Shown one piece after another: positions 36,038 to 46,545 of a DNA stretch of 64,000 nucleotides. This DNA comes from JAKZVK01 sp965237575 (GTDB lineage: Bacteria > Acidobacteriota > Terriglobia > Bryobacterales > UBA6623): positions 1-64,000 of the forward strand of contig CBDEGI010000002.1 of NCBI GenBank assembly GCA_965237575.1. The letters are read 5' to 3'. Below the pieces are notes generated by a model that saw only the letters and a program-made list of their open reading frames with translations, ran no database searches and was not told the origin of the DNA. A program made the translations under genes and the position numbers. Position 1 is the first letter of the stretch; each line of letters opens with the position of its first letter.

Positions 36038-39000
36038 GTGCGTCCAGGACGGACCGCCAGAATTCCGACGTTAATGCGAAAACGGAAAAACGCTTCTCGG
36101 GGCTCCTTGACCGCCTGCGTCAGATCCGTCTGGATCTTGCTGAGCCTGGGCATCATGGGGGCTCTCTGGTGGGGTTCCGGCGCCGACACGCGCCGCTCGT
36201 CCCGGGCGGAGGCTGCCGCACGTCCCCCGCAGGCATCTGCGCCGCTGAAGATCGAGGCACCCTCCACCGCGGTAGCTGGCGAGCCGTTCGAGATTGCCGT
36301 CTCCCTCGAGGAAGGCCAGTCCGGCATGGTGCAATTTGAGTGTGAGAGTGACCCCGGCGCGGAACTGCCTGGGGCCCAGTCTCTCCCTGCCGGGGAAAAA
36401 CAGTACCGCCGTCTTCCTGTCGTCCTCAAGAAACCTGGAATTCATCGGGTCGAGGCGAGGCTGCAGCAGAATTTCGGCGTTCGCCGGCTCAGCAACCCAA
36501 TCGAGGTCCTGGCCAAGAAGCCGGTTTACAAGGTCTTCTGGGGCGAGCTTCATGCCCACACCCTGGGCAACCATACGATTCATGCCGCCTACAAGGATTT
36601 GATCGGCCGATACCGGGCTGACCTCGACCGGGCTTACGAGTACGCCAGAGAGGTCGAACGCCTGGACTTCTGTGCCCTGACCAACCACTATCAAGATCTC
36701 GGTGGGCTGATGGCGCTCTATCGTGACGTCGAGGTTTCTCCCTGGGAGCTCACACGGCAGGCTGTCATCGACAATCATCAGCCCGGCAGATTCGTGACCT
36801 TGCTGTCATACGAATGGCAGGGAACCGAAGGCGACCACAACATCTTCTATAAGGACGACCAGGGACGGATCAACCCGTTCAATCGCCTCCGCTTCGTGCT
36901 CGACGATCTGGAGAAGACCGAAGCGCTGATGATCCCTCACCAGGTTTCGCTGCCCACGCGCTGGATGTTTCACCGCCCCGAGGTTCAGCGGCACGTGGAG
37001 ATCAGCAATCGGGGACGAAGCGCGGAATTCAAGATGGCGCTTCCGGGGCTTGCCCGCGGCTACCAGGTGGGTTTCGTGGGCGCCAGTGACGATCACACCA
37101 GCCACCCGGGAATCAACTCGATCACGGCCGTCCTGGCGGAGGATCTGACCCGCGAGGCCATATGGGAAGCACTCAAGGCGCGGCGCTGCTACGCAACCGA
37201 CGGAGAGAAGATTCTTCTGGATGTGAAAGTTGATGGTCATCTGCCCGGCGAGACGTATGCCGCTGTTTCCGCTCCTCGGATTGAAGTGAGTGTCGCGGGA
37301 ACCGACCGGATTCGAGAAGTTCACGTCGTCAGGAACGGCGAGACCGTCCACATTCACAAAGGACGGAGTTGGGAGGAGACCTTTACCTTCCACGATCGCG
37401 ATTTCGTGCGTTCGGCCATGCCCCGGAATTCTTACCATGTGCGTGTCATCCAAGGTGAGCGAGAGATCGTCCGGAAACTTTCCCAGCCGAGGTTCGTCGC
37501 CAACAATCCATACGACGAGGGAGCCGAGTGGGCGTGGTCGTCTCCGGTCTGGGTAGAAGTCCCCGAAAAGCTGCTCCGGGGCTGGGCCCGCGAATCTCTA
37601 GCTGAGGATCGGGCGGGCCAGGTGGCGGACGCCCTCGCTGAACTGGCTGCCGCGTATGAGAAGGCTAGGGTGGACCCAGAAAGGAACCATGCGTCGCAGT
37701 CTTTTCTGGGGTTCAAGGAAAGCCACTTGGGAGATCCCACCATCCTGGCGGCGGTCTACAAAGATGGGAAGAACACCTACCACGGGGCTCGCTTCAACAC
37801 GCTGGAACAAACGCCCAAGTGGGTGCCGGCCGGGATTCTGGACGTAACTCCCGATACCCACCCCGCTGCTAGCGGGCGATTGCGTATCCAGTGGAGTTCC
37901 GACGCGCTGAAGCGGAGAGCGGAAGCCCTGCGGGGCGCAGTGCGCAGCGGTGGCCGGGGCAAGAAAATTGCAGCGCACCTCGAGGCCGCCGCCCACTACC
38001 TCGATTTCTGCCGCAATTACTTCGCCGGCTTGCTGTACTATCACCTGGCAAGAAACTCCTGGCTGCGGGGATTGGCGGCTGACTTGGCGATCCGCGAATG
38101 GATTCAGGCCGCCCGAAAATCGGCTGAGGCGGCAGAGACGAGCCACCAGCAGTGGCTTTCGGTCTGTGATACGCACTGCGATGACAAGATTCCTTTTAAC
38201 TTCATGAGACGGTCGCACCTGAAGGAGAACGCAGAACCGTTGCTGCTGGATGCTTTCGAATCCCTGGCAAAGTTGCAGGGCCGATCCACCTCGCAACTGT
38301 TGGGAATGGGCCACGTTTTCGGAGATGCGACTCCCTCTCACGGCCTCTGGGTGCATTCTGATGGTAATTCCGGCGGCGACGGGCCGGCCGTCCCGAAGAA
38401 GTCGTCGCAGTCGACGGACGGGGCAGGCTGGCGCTTGCCGGAGCGAGCGTCGGCGGATTTCCATATCGATGACACGTACGTGGCCTCGATGCACCAGTGG
38501 ACAGCACGCCACCACGAGTTGGTCAGCGGGCTAAAGGGGCGGCATGGAACAGCGTTCCCGAAAGACTACGATCCGCACCGTACGGCTGAGATCTACATCC
38601 GCGTTACTTATGAGCATGTGGGTCAAGGAACCCTGGTGTTGGAATACCCCGGGATCGGAGGCAAGAGACTTGAGCCGCAGGGGCCACGCTTGCTCGGAGA
38701 CGCAGCAAGGAAAACACACCTGTTCCACCTGGTGGATGGGGATTTCGCTTCCATAGATCCGGCGGCGTCTCATGTCAGGCTGACCGCTCTCGGGGGGCCT
38801 GTGACGCTGCGCTCGGTTCACTTCTATTCGCCGGCGGCCGCCAGAACGGAACCCAGCGGGCGGGCGACGGGTTTCACCGCGGAGAAGCAGAGATCGGGAG
38901 AAGTGCACGTCCGTTTCCGCCTCGACCGTCAGGCCGACCTCAATCTGGGTGTCTTCAACCGCGGGGAGGTAGTCGCCGTCCTTGCCGGCGGGATCCACCC

Positions 39001-39532
39001 GCCCGGCGTTCACGAATACTCCTGGAGCGTGGACAAGCAGGGCGCCGGTGAATACAAAGTCAGGCTCCAGGTGGGTTTTGCCGGCCTGCAGTTTCTAAGA
39101 AAGCTGGAGTCCCCGCCGGCCCTCCTCAACACTACCAAGCAGAGCACAGACAAGAAGAATAACCATCCCCTCTCGGATCCTTTCGGGAATACCTACCACC
39201 TGCTCCCATCCCGAACGCGTGCACTCAACTTCGATGTCTTTTACTTTGTGGAGATGAAAGACCGTCAAGGCAACCTAGTGTCAGAGTTTGCCATCCCTGC
39301 AAAAGCTAAAGCGGTCGGTCCTGATCCATGGTACGTTTTGCCGGGTAACCGAAACTGGCTTTCGCTGGGCCCGGAAGGGAATCTGCTTGTTTCCGCGGCA
39401 GATCAGACTTGGCCGAAGGACGATCCGGGGTACATTTTTTCCAAGGAAGAGCTTACACTGTGGGAGCCTCGCTACGCACAGGTTTTGGTGGAGTCCCTCG
39501 ATCTCAGCGATCCACCGGTTGCGAGGAATTGA
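36038..39532 (+). CDS. large exported PHP-domain protein (DUF3604-like)
   Basis: A 1164-residue protein. Residues 13-50 are a signal/anchor (VWILLSLGIMGALWWGSG). Residues 65-155 form a beta domain. The PHP-type metal site spans about 165-380: FWGELHAHTLGNHT, LDFCALTNHYQDL, LLSYEWQGTEGDHNIFY, MIPHQVSLPTRWM and FVGASDDHTSHPGINSITAV, the arrangement seen in DUF3604 proteins. The remaining 750 residues comprise beta and helical modules (ALRGAVRSGGRGKKIAAHLE) and a late beta region with carbohydrate-binding character. GTG 36038 has GGAAGA upstream; ATG 36074 is equally possible. Likely a periplasmic hydrolase; substrate unknown. It precedes a co-directional catabolic cluster. Confidence 0.75.
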   Translation: MRPGRTARIPTLMRKRKNASRGSLTACVRSVWILLSLGIMGALWWGSGADTRRSSRAEAAARPPQASAPLKIEAPSTAVAGEPFEIAVSLEEGQSGMVQFECESDPGAELPGAQSLPAGEKQYRRLPVVLKKPGIHRVEARLQQNFGVRRLSNPIEVLAKKPVYKVFWGELHAHTLGNHTIHAAYKDLIGRYRADLDRAYEYAREVERLDFCALTNHYQDLGGLMALYRDVEVSPWELTRQAVIDNHQPGRFVTLLSYEWQGTEGDHNIFYKDDQGRINPFNRLRFVLDDLEKTEALMIPHQVSLPTRWMFHRPEVQRHVEISNRGRSAEFKMALPGLARGYQVGFVGASDDHTSHPGINSITAVLAEDLTREAIWEALKARRCYATDGEKILLDVKVDGHLPGETYAAVSAPRIEVSVAGTDRIREVHVVRNGETVHIHKGRSWEETFTFHDRDFVRSAMPRNSYHVRVIQGEREIVRKLSQPRFVANNPYDEGAEWAWSSPVWVEVPEKLLRGWARESLAEDRAGQVADALAELAAAYEKARVDPERNHASQSFLGFKESHLGDPTILAAVYKDGKNTYHGARFNTLEQTPKWVPAGILDVTPDTHPAASGRLRIQWSSDALKRRAEALRGAVRSGGRGKKIAAHLEAAAHYLDFCRNYFAGLLYYHLARNSWLRGLAADLAIREWIQAARKSAEAAETSHQQWLSVCDTHCDDKIPFNFMRRSHLKENAEPLLLDAFESLAKLQGRSTSQLLGMGHVFGDATPSHGLWVHSDGNSGGDGPAVPKKSSQSTDGAGWRLPERASADFHIDDTYVASMHQWTARHHELVSGLKGRHGTAFPKDYDPHRTAEIYIRVTYEHVGQGTLVLEYPGIGGKRLEPQGPRLLGDAARKTHLFHLVDGDFASIDPAASHVRLTALGGPVTLRSVHFYSPAAARTEPSGRATGFTAEKQRSGEVHVRFRLDRQADLNLGVFNRGEVVAVLAGGIHPPGVHEYSWSVDKQGAGEYKVRLQVGFAGLQFLRKLESPPALLNTTKQSTDKKNNHPLSDPFGNTYHLLPSRTRALNFDVFYFVEMKDRQGNLVSEFAIPAKAKAVGPDPWYVLPGNRNWLSLGPEGNLLVSAADQTWPKDDPGYIFSKEELTLWEPRYAQVLVESLDLSDPPVARN

Positions 39533-39634
39533 TGGTATGCAGCCTCCGGCAAGCTCCGGGCCAACGCGGGTCTGGCTTCGATGCATCGCGGTCATTCCTC
39601 GGCATGTAGATTTTCTTCACAGAAGGAGTTGGTG

Positions 39635-40888
39635 ATGTCTACTCTTTACCAATCGCAGGAGAACGAAGTTTCACGCAGGGGTTTTCTGCGGAGTGCCGGG
39701 ACTACCGCCTTCGTGACGGGGACGGCAGCCTCTCTTGTCTCCGGATCGCTGGCGGCCGGCGCAGCCGCTGCTAAACACCAGGAGCCTCTCGACCCCGGCA
39801 AGAAGATCCGCATGGGCATTGTTGGGGGTGGGTTCGGGGCCTCCTTTCAGTGGCATCTCGATCCGAACTGTATCGTTCACGCGGTTAGCGACTTGCGGCC
39901 GGATCGCCGTGACCGGCTCATGCAGGTCTACAGTTGCAACCGCTCCTACGAGTCTCTGGAAAAGCTGCTGCTGGACAAGGAAATCGACGCCGTAGCGGTT
40001 TTCACGGGAGTCCCCGATCATGTGCGGCATTCTGTGGCGGTGATGGAAAGCGGCAAGCACGTGATTTGCGCGGTACCGGCATGCATGTCGCTGGAAGAGG
40101 CACGGAAGCTCAAGGAGACAAAAGAACGGACCGGGCTTAAGTACATGATGGCGGAAACAAGCTACTACCGTCATCACACCATTGCAGCCCGCGATCTGTT
40201 TCGCCAGGGGGAGTTTGGTGAAGTCTTTCACAGCCAGGTCGAATACCACCACCCCATGAGCGACAAGGAGCGCAACTACTACTGGTATTATCAGGGACAG
40301 AAGACTTGGCGTTACGGCTATGCGCCCATGATGTACCCTACCCACTCCACGGGTTTCCTGGTGGGTGTTACCGGCGAGCGGCTGACGGTGGTGTCGTGCC
40401 TCGGTTGGGTCAGCCCGGAACTATCCGAGTTTTACGGAAAGGGCAAGAACGCCTACGACAATCCTTATAACTGTCAAGTGGCTTTGTTCAAGACCGATCA
40501 AGGCCACATGTGTCGCAACGGCCAGTTCCACGAAGGGACCGCGCACGATGAGCGAGCCGAATGGTACGGCTCCAAGCTGACTTACTACATGCCGGGCTCA
40601 GGAGGCCGGCCATTCCGCATGGAAGGACCCGACGCGCCGAACTGGAAAGCGACGCCGATTCCCACGTTCTGGGAGCGGCTGCCGGCCCCGATGCGGGTGG
40701 AAACCGGACACGGTGGTTCTCACACGTTTCTGACCCATGAGTTTATCGCCGCCTTGGTTCAGGATCGTCAGCCGGCGGTCGATGTCTACGAGTCGCTGGC
40801 CATGACCGTGCCCGGCATCGTCGCCCAGGAGTCTTCCATCAAGGGCGGCGAGCAACTCAAGATTCCGAGCTTCGATCGAGATGTCTGA
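39635..40888 (+). CDS. Gfo/Idh/MocA family oxidoreductase with Tat signal
   Basis: A 417-residue protein. A twin-arginine leader (VSRRGFLRSAGTTAFVTGTA) directs export. The Rossmann fold begins IRMGIVGGGFGASFQWHLDP, and AVPACMSLEEARKLKETKER holds the position of the usual E-K-P motif (here V-P-A instead, so the catalytic Lys is absent). The C-terminal domain includes DLFRQGEFGEVFHSQVEYHH. Family members oxidise sugars or inositols with NAD(P). ATG 39635 is chosen because AAGGAG lies seven bases upstream. The last codons overlap the next gene by eight bases. Confidence 0.85.
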   Translation: MSTLYQSQENEVSRRGFLRSAGTTAFVTGTAASLVSGSLAAGAAAAKHQEPLDPGKKIRMGIVGGGFGASFQWHLDPNCIVHAVSDLRPDRRDRLMQVYSCNRSYESLEKLLLDKEIDAVAVFTGVPDHVRHSVAVMESGKHVICAVPACMSLEEARKLKETKERTGLKYMMAETSYYRHHTIAARDLFRQGEFGEVFHSQVEYHHPMSDKERNYYWYYQGQKTWRYGYAPMMYPTHSTGFLVGVTGERLTVVSCLGWVSPELSEFYGKGKNAYDNPYNCQVALFKTDQGHMCRNGQFHEGTAHDERAEWYGSKLTYYMPGSGGRPFRMEGPDAPNWKATPIPTFWERLPAPMRVETGHGGSHTFLTHEFIAALVQDRQPAVDVYESLAMTVPGIVAQESSIKGGEQLKIPSFDRDV

Positions 40889-43313
40889 TAGCACCGTGCC
40901 TCGATTCTGTGCCCGGGTGACTGTTGGCTGTCTGTTGCCCTTCCTCTCTTCCTTTTACCTTCTCGTGGCACAGAATGATCGGACCGGCTCTAGGCTTGAT
41001 CCCGCAACGCTGGAGTTCTTTGAGAAGCAGGTTCGGCCAATTCTTGCCAATCGCTGCTACCCGTGCCATGGGCCTGGTACGGACCAGGGCCAGGCAGGAC
41101 TACGCCTGGACTCGCTCACCGGCATGCTGCTGGGCGGCCGGTCAGGGCCGGCGATTGTACCTGGTGATCCCCGGAACAGCCTACTCATCCTCGCGATTAA
41201 CCACGACACGTTCGTACAAATGCCCCCGAAAACGAAGCTGCCGCGGGCAGAGGTTCATACCTTGACCGAGTGGGTAAGGGGAGGGGCGCCGTGGCCGAAC
41301 GCGGAAGTGCCGGTGCCGCGGCAGTCCGTCCGTCGCAGCGATCAGGTCGAGCTTACCGAAAAGGAGAAGTCCTTTTGGGCCTTCCAGACGGTGGTCGAGC
41401 CTGCGGTGCCGGCCGTCGAGGACCTTGGCTGGGTGCAAACGCCGATCGACCGTTTTGTGCTGGCGCAACTCGAGGCCAAGGGGCTACGCTCGTCGCCGGT
41501 CGCCGACAAGCGAATCCTGATTCGCCGCGCGACGATCGACCTGCACGGCTTGCCCCCGGCGCCCGAGGAAGTGGCGGCGTTTATGGCAGACGATTCAGCC
41601 GATGCTTTTGCCCGGTTGGTGGAGCGGCTGTTGGCATCTCCGCGCTATGGGGAACGTTACGGACGTCACTGGCTTGATGTCGCTCGGTACGCCGACAGCA
41701 ACGGGATGGACGACAATCTCGCCTACGCGGATGCTTGGCGCTATCGCGACTACGTGATTGCCGCCTTCAACAAAGACAAGCCCTACGATCAGTTTGTCCG
41801 AGAGCAATTGGCCGGTGATCTCCTCGCCACTTGGGGTGACGAAAACCGCACGGAGTCTCTGATCGCGACCGGTTTTCTGATGATCGGGCCGAAGATGCTG
41901 GCGGAGGACGATCCCGTCAAGCAGCAGATGGATTTCGTTGACGAGCAGTTGGATACCACGGCCCGGGCGTTCATGGGCCTGACCATGGGCTGCGCCCGCT
42001 GCCACGATCACAAGTTCGACCCGCTGCGGATCGCAGACTACTATTCCCTCGCCGGTATTTTCAAGAGCGCCAAGACCATGATCTCGTATCGGGTCGATTC
42101 AAAGTGGAATGCCACCGCGTTAGACAGCCCGGATCTCGACGACCGACTGTCGGAACTGGAACGTGAGATTGATGCGCACGACGACGTCCTGGTCAACGGC
42201 AATCTGGAGAAGATGTCGTCGGAAGAACGAGAAGGACACGAGCAAAGTTTGGAGGCCGCCAAGAAGGAGTATGCCTCGATTCCCAAAGCGATGGCGGTGA
42301 CGGAGGGCGAAGTCGCGGACTTGCCTATTTTCCTGCAAGGGAATCATCTGACGCCCGGCAAGTTGGTGCGCCGAGGGTTTCCGCAGGTTCTTGCCGGCGG
42401 ACAGCAGGGACCGATCGGCGACAAACAAAGCGGGCGCATGGAGCTGGCAGAGTGGCTGACGCGCCCCGAGCATCCCCTAACCGCGCGGGTAGTGGTGAAT
42501 CGGATTTGGAAATGGCACTTCGGCCAGGGAATTGTGCGTTCTCCAGACAACTTCGGTCGCTTGGGTGAGCGGCCGGACAACCAACCGCTGCTGGACTGGC
42601 TCGCGGTTCGGTTCGTCGAAAGTGGCTGGTCCGTCAAAGCCATGCACCGGCTCATTATGCTTTCCAGCACGTATCAAATGAGCACCACTTCTAACCATCG
42701 CGCCCTTGACATCGACCCCGAGAATCGGCGTCTGTGGCGGCACGACCGCCGTCGCATGGAAGCGGAAGTAATTCGTGATTCCTTGCTCGCCGTGAGTGGA
42801 CAGCTCAACCTGACGATGGGCGGCACGTTGCTACCACACATGAACTTTGTGAATCTTTCGGGTAAGGATAAGGCACGCGACCCGGCCCTGTATGATTCCA
42901 AGCGTCGCAGTGTTTATTTACCGGTGCTTCGCAGTGCCTTATACGAGGTGTTCCAGTCCTTTGACTTTCCTGCGCCGGCCGTGATCAATGGGCAACGGAG
43001 CAGCACGACCGTCGCGTCTCAGGCGCTGTTCATGATGAACAGTCGATTGATGACGGAGGCTTCAAGCCACTTGGCGGAGCGATTGGTTTCTGAGCCGGCT
43101 TGGGATGACGAGCAGCGGATCGCTCGGGCGTATCAGCTGACCTTGTTACGTCCGCCTTCGCCGAAGGAAATACGGGCATGGATCGAGTTCTTGGCCGAAT
43201 ACGGCCGGACGCAACGCGGCGAAGGAGCGGAAGCCGTGTCACAATACCGGCAAGCGTGGCAGGGACTATGTCGGGTGCTGCTGTCGTCCAACGAGTTCGT
43301 TTATGTAGAGTGA
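40881..43313 (+). CDS. DUF1549/DUF1553 (PSCyt1-PSCyt2) cytochrome protein
   Basis: An 810-residue exported protein. After a signal segment (VGCLLPFLSSFYLLVAQ), the Planctomycete-type cytochrome domain has the haem site CYPCH in RPILANRCYPCHGPGTDQGQ, then PSCyt2/DUF1549 (ATIDLHGLPPAPEEVAAFMA; ERYGRHWLDVARYADSNGMD; MGCARCHDHKFDPL) and DUF1553 (LTARVVVNRIWKWHFGQGIV; SPDNFGRLGERPDNQPLLDW). Such proteins pair with DUF1501 proteins, and the partner follows here. Start 40881 overlaps the oxidoreductase stop, indicating one transcript. Probably periplasmic and involved in oxidation coupled to electron transfer, but the reaction is unknown. Confidence 0.92.
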   Translation: MSDSTVPRFCARVTVGCLLPFLSSFYLLVAQNDRTGSRLDPATLEFFEKQVRPILANRCYPCHGPGTDQGQAGLRLDSLTGMLLGGRSGPAIVPGDPRNSLLILAINHDTFVQMPPKTKLPRAEVHTLTEWVRGGAPWPNAEVPVPRQSVRRSDQVELTEKEKSFWAFQTVVEPAVPAVEDLGWVQTPIDRFVLAQLEAKGLRSSPVADKRILIRRATIDLHGLPPAPEEVAAFMADDSADAFARLVERLLASPRYGERYGRHWLDVARYADSNGMDDNLAYADAWRYRDYVIAAFNKDKPYDQFVREQLAGDLLATWGDENRTESLIATGFLMIGPKMLAEDDPVKQQMDFVDEQLDTTARAFMGLTMGCARCHDHKFDPLRIADYYSLAGIFKSAKTMISYRVDSKWNATALDSPDLDDRLSELEREIDAHDDVLVNGNLEKMSSEEREGHEQSLEAAKKEYASIPKAMAVTEGEVADLPIFLQGNHLTPGKLVRRGFPQVLAGGQQGPIGDKQSGRMELAEWLTRPEHPLTARVVVNRIWKWHFGQGIVRSPDNFGRLGERPDNQPLLDWLAVRFVESGWSVKAMHRLIMLSSTYQMSTTSNHRALDIDPENRRLWRHDRRRMEAEVIRDSLLAVSGQLNLTMGGTLLPHMNFVNLSGKDKARDPALYDSKRRSVYLPVLRSALYEVFQSFDFPAPAVINGQRSSTTVASQALFMMNSRLMTEASSHLAERLVSEPAWDDEQRIARAYQLTLLRPPSPKEIRAWIEFLAEYGRTQRGEGAEAVSQYRQAWQGLCRVLLSSNEFVYVE

Positions 43314-43356
43314 ATGCGGAGTTGACTTCGCCCGACTCCGCGGCGAGGAAGTTGCC

Positions 43357-44781
43357 ATGCAAAGTCCAGCCAGATTCTTTCGTCGACAGATACCGATGTC
43401 GCGCCGGGAGCTGCTGCAGCAGATGGGGGCGGGATTTGGAACCCTGGCGTTGGCGGCCCTGCTGGCTGACGAGTGCTCTGCCGCCGGGACGAATCCGTTG
43501 GCCGCCAGAGCACCGCATTCTGCACCCTGCGCCAAGCGGGTGATCATGCTGTACATGTTCGGCGGGCCGTCTCACATTGACACGTTCGATCCCAAGCCGA
43601 TCCTGTCGCGCGATAGCGGCAAACCGCTACCGTTTGACGCGCCCCGCGTGGTGTCGTTCCCGCAAAAGATGGGCAACCTGGTGGGCTCTCCCTTTCGCTT
43701 CCAGCAGCATGGGGAAAGCGGGGCTTGGGTGGGCGACCAGTTTCCTCACCTCGCCACTGTCATAGACGAGCTGACAATCATCCGCTCGATGCATTGTTCG
43801 AACCCGCGCCATGGCGGGGCCGTGCTGGAATGGCACACAGGCAGTGACACGTTTATTCGCCCCAGCATGGGCTCTTGGATTACCTACGGGCTAGGCAGTG
43901 AGAACCAAAATCTGCCAGGTTACATCACCATCTGTCAGGCTCTTTCTCAGGGGGGTGTGAATAATTATGCTTCGGCCTTCCTGCCGGCAGCATATCAGGG
44001 AACCCCGCTGGGCCATGGAGAAACTGAGGCAAAAGACGCCAAGATCCCGTTTATCGGTTCCGGGATGGCGCGTGCCCGCCGGCAGCGGCTGGAACTGGAT
44101 ATGCTCAGCCGGATGGGGCAGCGGCAATTGGAAAAGGTCGGACCGGACAGCGAGATGGAAAGCCGCATCGCCAGTTTCGAGTTGGCGTTTCGGATGCAGG
44201 CGGAAGCGCCCGAGGCGCAAGACCTTTCCGGCGAAAGTGAGGCCACGCGCCAACTCTACGGCCTCGATGATCCTGGTACCGAGGACTTTGGGCGGCAGTG
44301 TCTGCTGGCGCGTCGCTTTTCCGAGCGGGGCGTGCGCTTCGTGCAGTGCAACAGCAACGGCTGGGACCATCACAAGAAGCTCAAAGAAAACATGGTCAAG
44401 AGGTGCCGTTCGGTGGACAAGCCGATTGCTGGTTTGATCCAGGATCTCAAGGGGCGGGGCTTGCTGGATGAGACGCTCGTGATTTGGGGAGGCGAGTTCG
44501 GGCGGACCCCTACCGTCGAAGGGGCCGATGGGCGGGACCACAACCCGCACGGCTTCACCATGTGGCTAGCCGGCGGCGGGGTCAAGCCCGGCCTGACGTA
44601 CGGCCGCACCGATGACTACGGCTACTATGCCGTCGAGAACAAAGTTCATTTCCACGACCTGCATGCCACCATCCTGCATTTGTTAGGGCTCGACCATCAG
44701 AAGCTCACCTATCGCTACGCAGGCCGGGATTTCCGCCTAACCGACATCCATGGTGAGATCGTTCGCGGGATACTGGCTTAA
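43357..44781 (+). CDS. DUF1501 family protein
   Basis: A 474-residue protein (461 if started at 43396) of the alkaline-phosphatase/sulfatase-like DUF1501 family. The Tat signal is MSRRELLQQMGAGFGTLALA. Conserved blocks are CAKRVIMLYMFGGPSHIDTF, DELTIIRSMHCSNPRHGGAV, NSNGWDHHKKLKENMVKRCR, VIWGGEFGRTPTVEGADGRD HNPHGF and FHDLHATILHLLGLDHQKLT. It is the habitual partner of the DUF1549/DUF1553 protein encoded 43 bases upstream. Metal-binding His/Asp residues look intact. Confidence 0.92.
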   Translation: MQSPARFFRRQIPMSRRELLQQMGAGFGTLALAALLADECSAAGTNPLAARAPHSAPCAKRVIMLYMFGGPSHIDTFDPKPILSRDSGKPLPFDAPRVVSFPQKMGNLVGSPFRFQQHGESGAWVGDQFPHLATVIDELTIIRSMHCSNPRHGGAVLEWHTGSDTFIRPSMGSWITYGLGSENQNLPGYITICQALSQGGVNNYASAFLPAAYQGTPLGHGETEAKDAKIPFIGSGMARARRQRLELDMLSRMGQRQLEKVGPDSEMESRIASFELAFRMQAEAPEAQDLSGESEATRQLYGLDDPGTEDFGRQCLLARRFSERGVRFVQCNSNGWDHHKKLKENMVKRCRSVDKPIAGLIQDLKGRGLLDETLVIWGGEFGRTPTVEGADGRDHNPHGFTMWLAGGGVKPGLTYGRTDDYGYYAVENKVHFHDLHATILHLLGLDHQKLTYRYAGRDFRLTDIHGEIVRGILA

Positions 44782-44897
44782 TCGGAAAAGGAAGCCATCC
44801 GAGGTTGACGAGCGGTCGGCGTCGAGAGCAAAGCAGTCGCACACACCGTTCTTCCGGTCGGTGGGTTCGCAGAATTTTCCTGTACGGCAAGTAAGCC

Positions 44898-46545
44898 ATG
44901 ACGCATCTCGACTGGGTCATCGTGGCGGGCCTGATGGTCGTAGTGTTCGGCTTTGCCGGGGCGCGGGCGCGAAAAACCAGAACCAACGTGGACTGGTTCT
45001 TGGGCGGCCGCTCCCTGCCGTTCTGGATGGTGGGCGTTTCGATGTTCGCCACGAGCGTCGATGGCGGCGAATACGTCGCTATGAACGGGGCCACCTACCA
45101 GGACGGCCTGGTAATGATCAGCGGACTCGTCTTCGGCATTGGGGTCGGTGGCGTGGTCGCGGCCTTTCTTGTCGTGCCGTCCATGTACCGCACGGGGCTC
45201 ATCACCAACGCCGAGTATCTCGAGGGCCGCTACGATCCCAGCTTGCGGATTATCAGCGCGTTGGTGCAGATCCAGTACCGCACGAGCACGCTGGCCACCG
45301 TCGCCGTCGCCTTACACTTGATTTTTACCGAGGTGGTACATCTTGACTCGCAAGCCGCCTGGTTTCTGGTTGTGATCGTGGCCGCCGGGACGAGCTTGTA
45401 TTCAGCTTGGGGCGGCTTGAAGACCGTCGCCGCCGCCGACTTGTTGCTGAGCGCGATGATGCTAACGGCCATCGTCGGTTCTCTGGTTGGCCATCTGGCG
45501 AGAAGTCGGAGGTCTCCAGGGCGCCACCGAGGCCCTGGTGAGGCAGGAAGGCGCTGGCCAGGCCGAGACGCTATTGCGCATGGGCGGACAGCGTGCCGGA
45601 CGAAGCCCCGCTGTCGTCGTGGTGATCGGCTGGTGCTTGATCGCCACGGGATATTTCGTCGTCAACCACACGCAGACCATGAAGATGTTTGGGGCCCGAT
45701 CGCTGTGGGACATGAAGATGAGCGTCGTCGTCGGAAGCGGCCTGATCATTCTGTCGGGCTACTTCAGCTCCACACTGGGCATTTTTGGAAGGGCCCTGTT
45801 GCCTGAGCTGGCGCAGCCCGACGTCATCTACCCTCGGCTGGTCGATCAGTATCTCGGCAGCGGCGTCAAAGGAGTCGTCGTAGCCGGGGTGATTGCCTCG
45901 GCGGTGAGCACGTTTGAAGGTATCGGGGCGGCGCTTTCGGCCGTCTTCACACGCGACATCTACGGCCGGTTTCTCGTTACCGGGGCCAGGGAGGCCCACT
46001 ATCTTGCCGTCAGCCGCGCCGCCACGATCCTCATCGTGGCCGTGTCGTTCGCTTACGTTCCGTTTATCCTCGGCTCGTCGAACATCATTGATTTCTTCGT
46101 ACGTATTACCAGCGTCTTCGTCACCCCGTTGATGACCGTCTACCTGATGGGCGCGTTAACCCGGGTGCATCGACGTAGCGGGCTCGCGGGGCTGATCGCC
46201 GGTTCGATTTACGGACTCGCGGCGTCAAACCTGGGAGGCGGCGCCGACGTGCCCGGTCTGTTGCCTTTCTGGTTCACCGAGAGATTCGCCGCTTATTCGT
46301 GGAGCATGGGAATCACCGCGGCGGCGATGCTCGCTGCTTCGCTGCTGTGGGGCTGGACCAAAGATGCTCAGCAAGTGATTCGCCCGTCGGGCTGGCAGGC
46401 CCCGTCGCAGCAAGCGCTTCCGGAAAACATTTCATCGCCCTTCGCTATCCGCGGGCAGCGGGTTCCTTGGTGGGCCCAGCCGGCTTTGTGGGTCGCGCTC
46501 TTGCTGACCGCGTCGGGCACCATGGTGTTCGGTGTGTTGTGGTAA
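44898..46545 (+). pseudogene. sodium:solute symporter (SSS family), one frameshift
   Basis: The first part (44898 to about 45490) has TM1-TM5 of an SSS transporter: LDWVIVAGLMVVVFGFAGAR, DWFLGGRSLPFWMVGVSMFA TSVDGGEY and LITNAEYLEGRYDPSLRIIS. After TAIVGSLVG the frame breaks and continues in another frame as LAIWREVGGLQGATEALVRQ, VNHTQTMKMFGARSLWDMKM, GVVVAGVIASAVSTFEGIGA and so on to the end. The total length (1648 bases) is one more than a multiple of three, so a single-base change suffices. Likely importer for the compound handled by the upstream genes. It may be a sequencing error rather than true loss. Confidence 0.8.
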
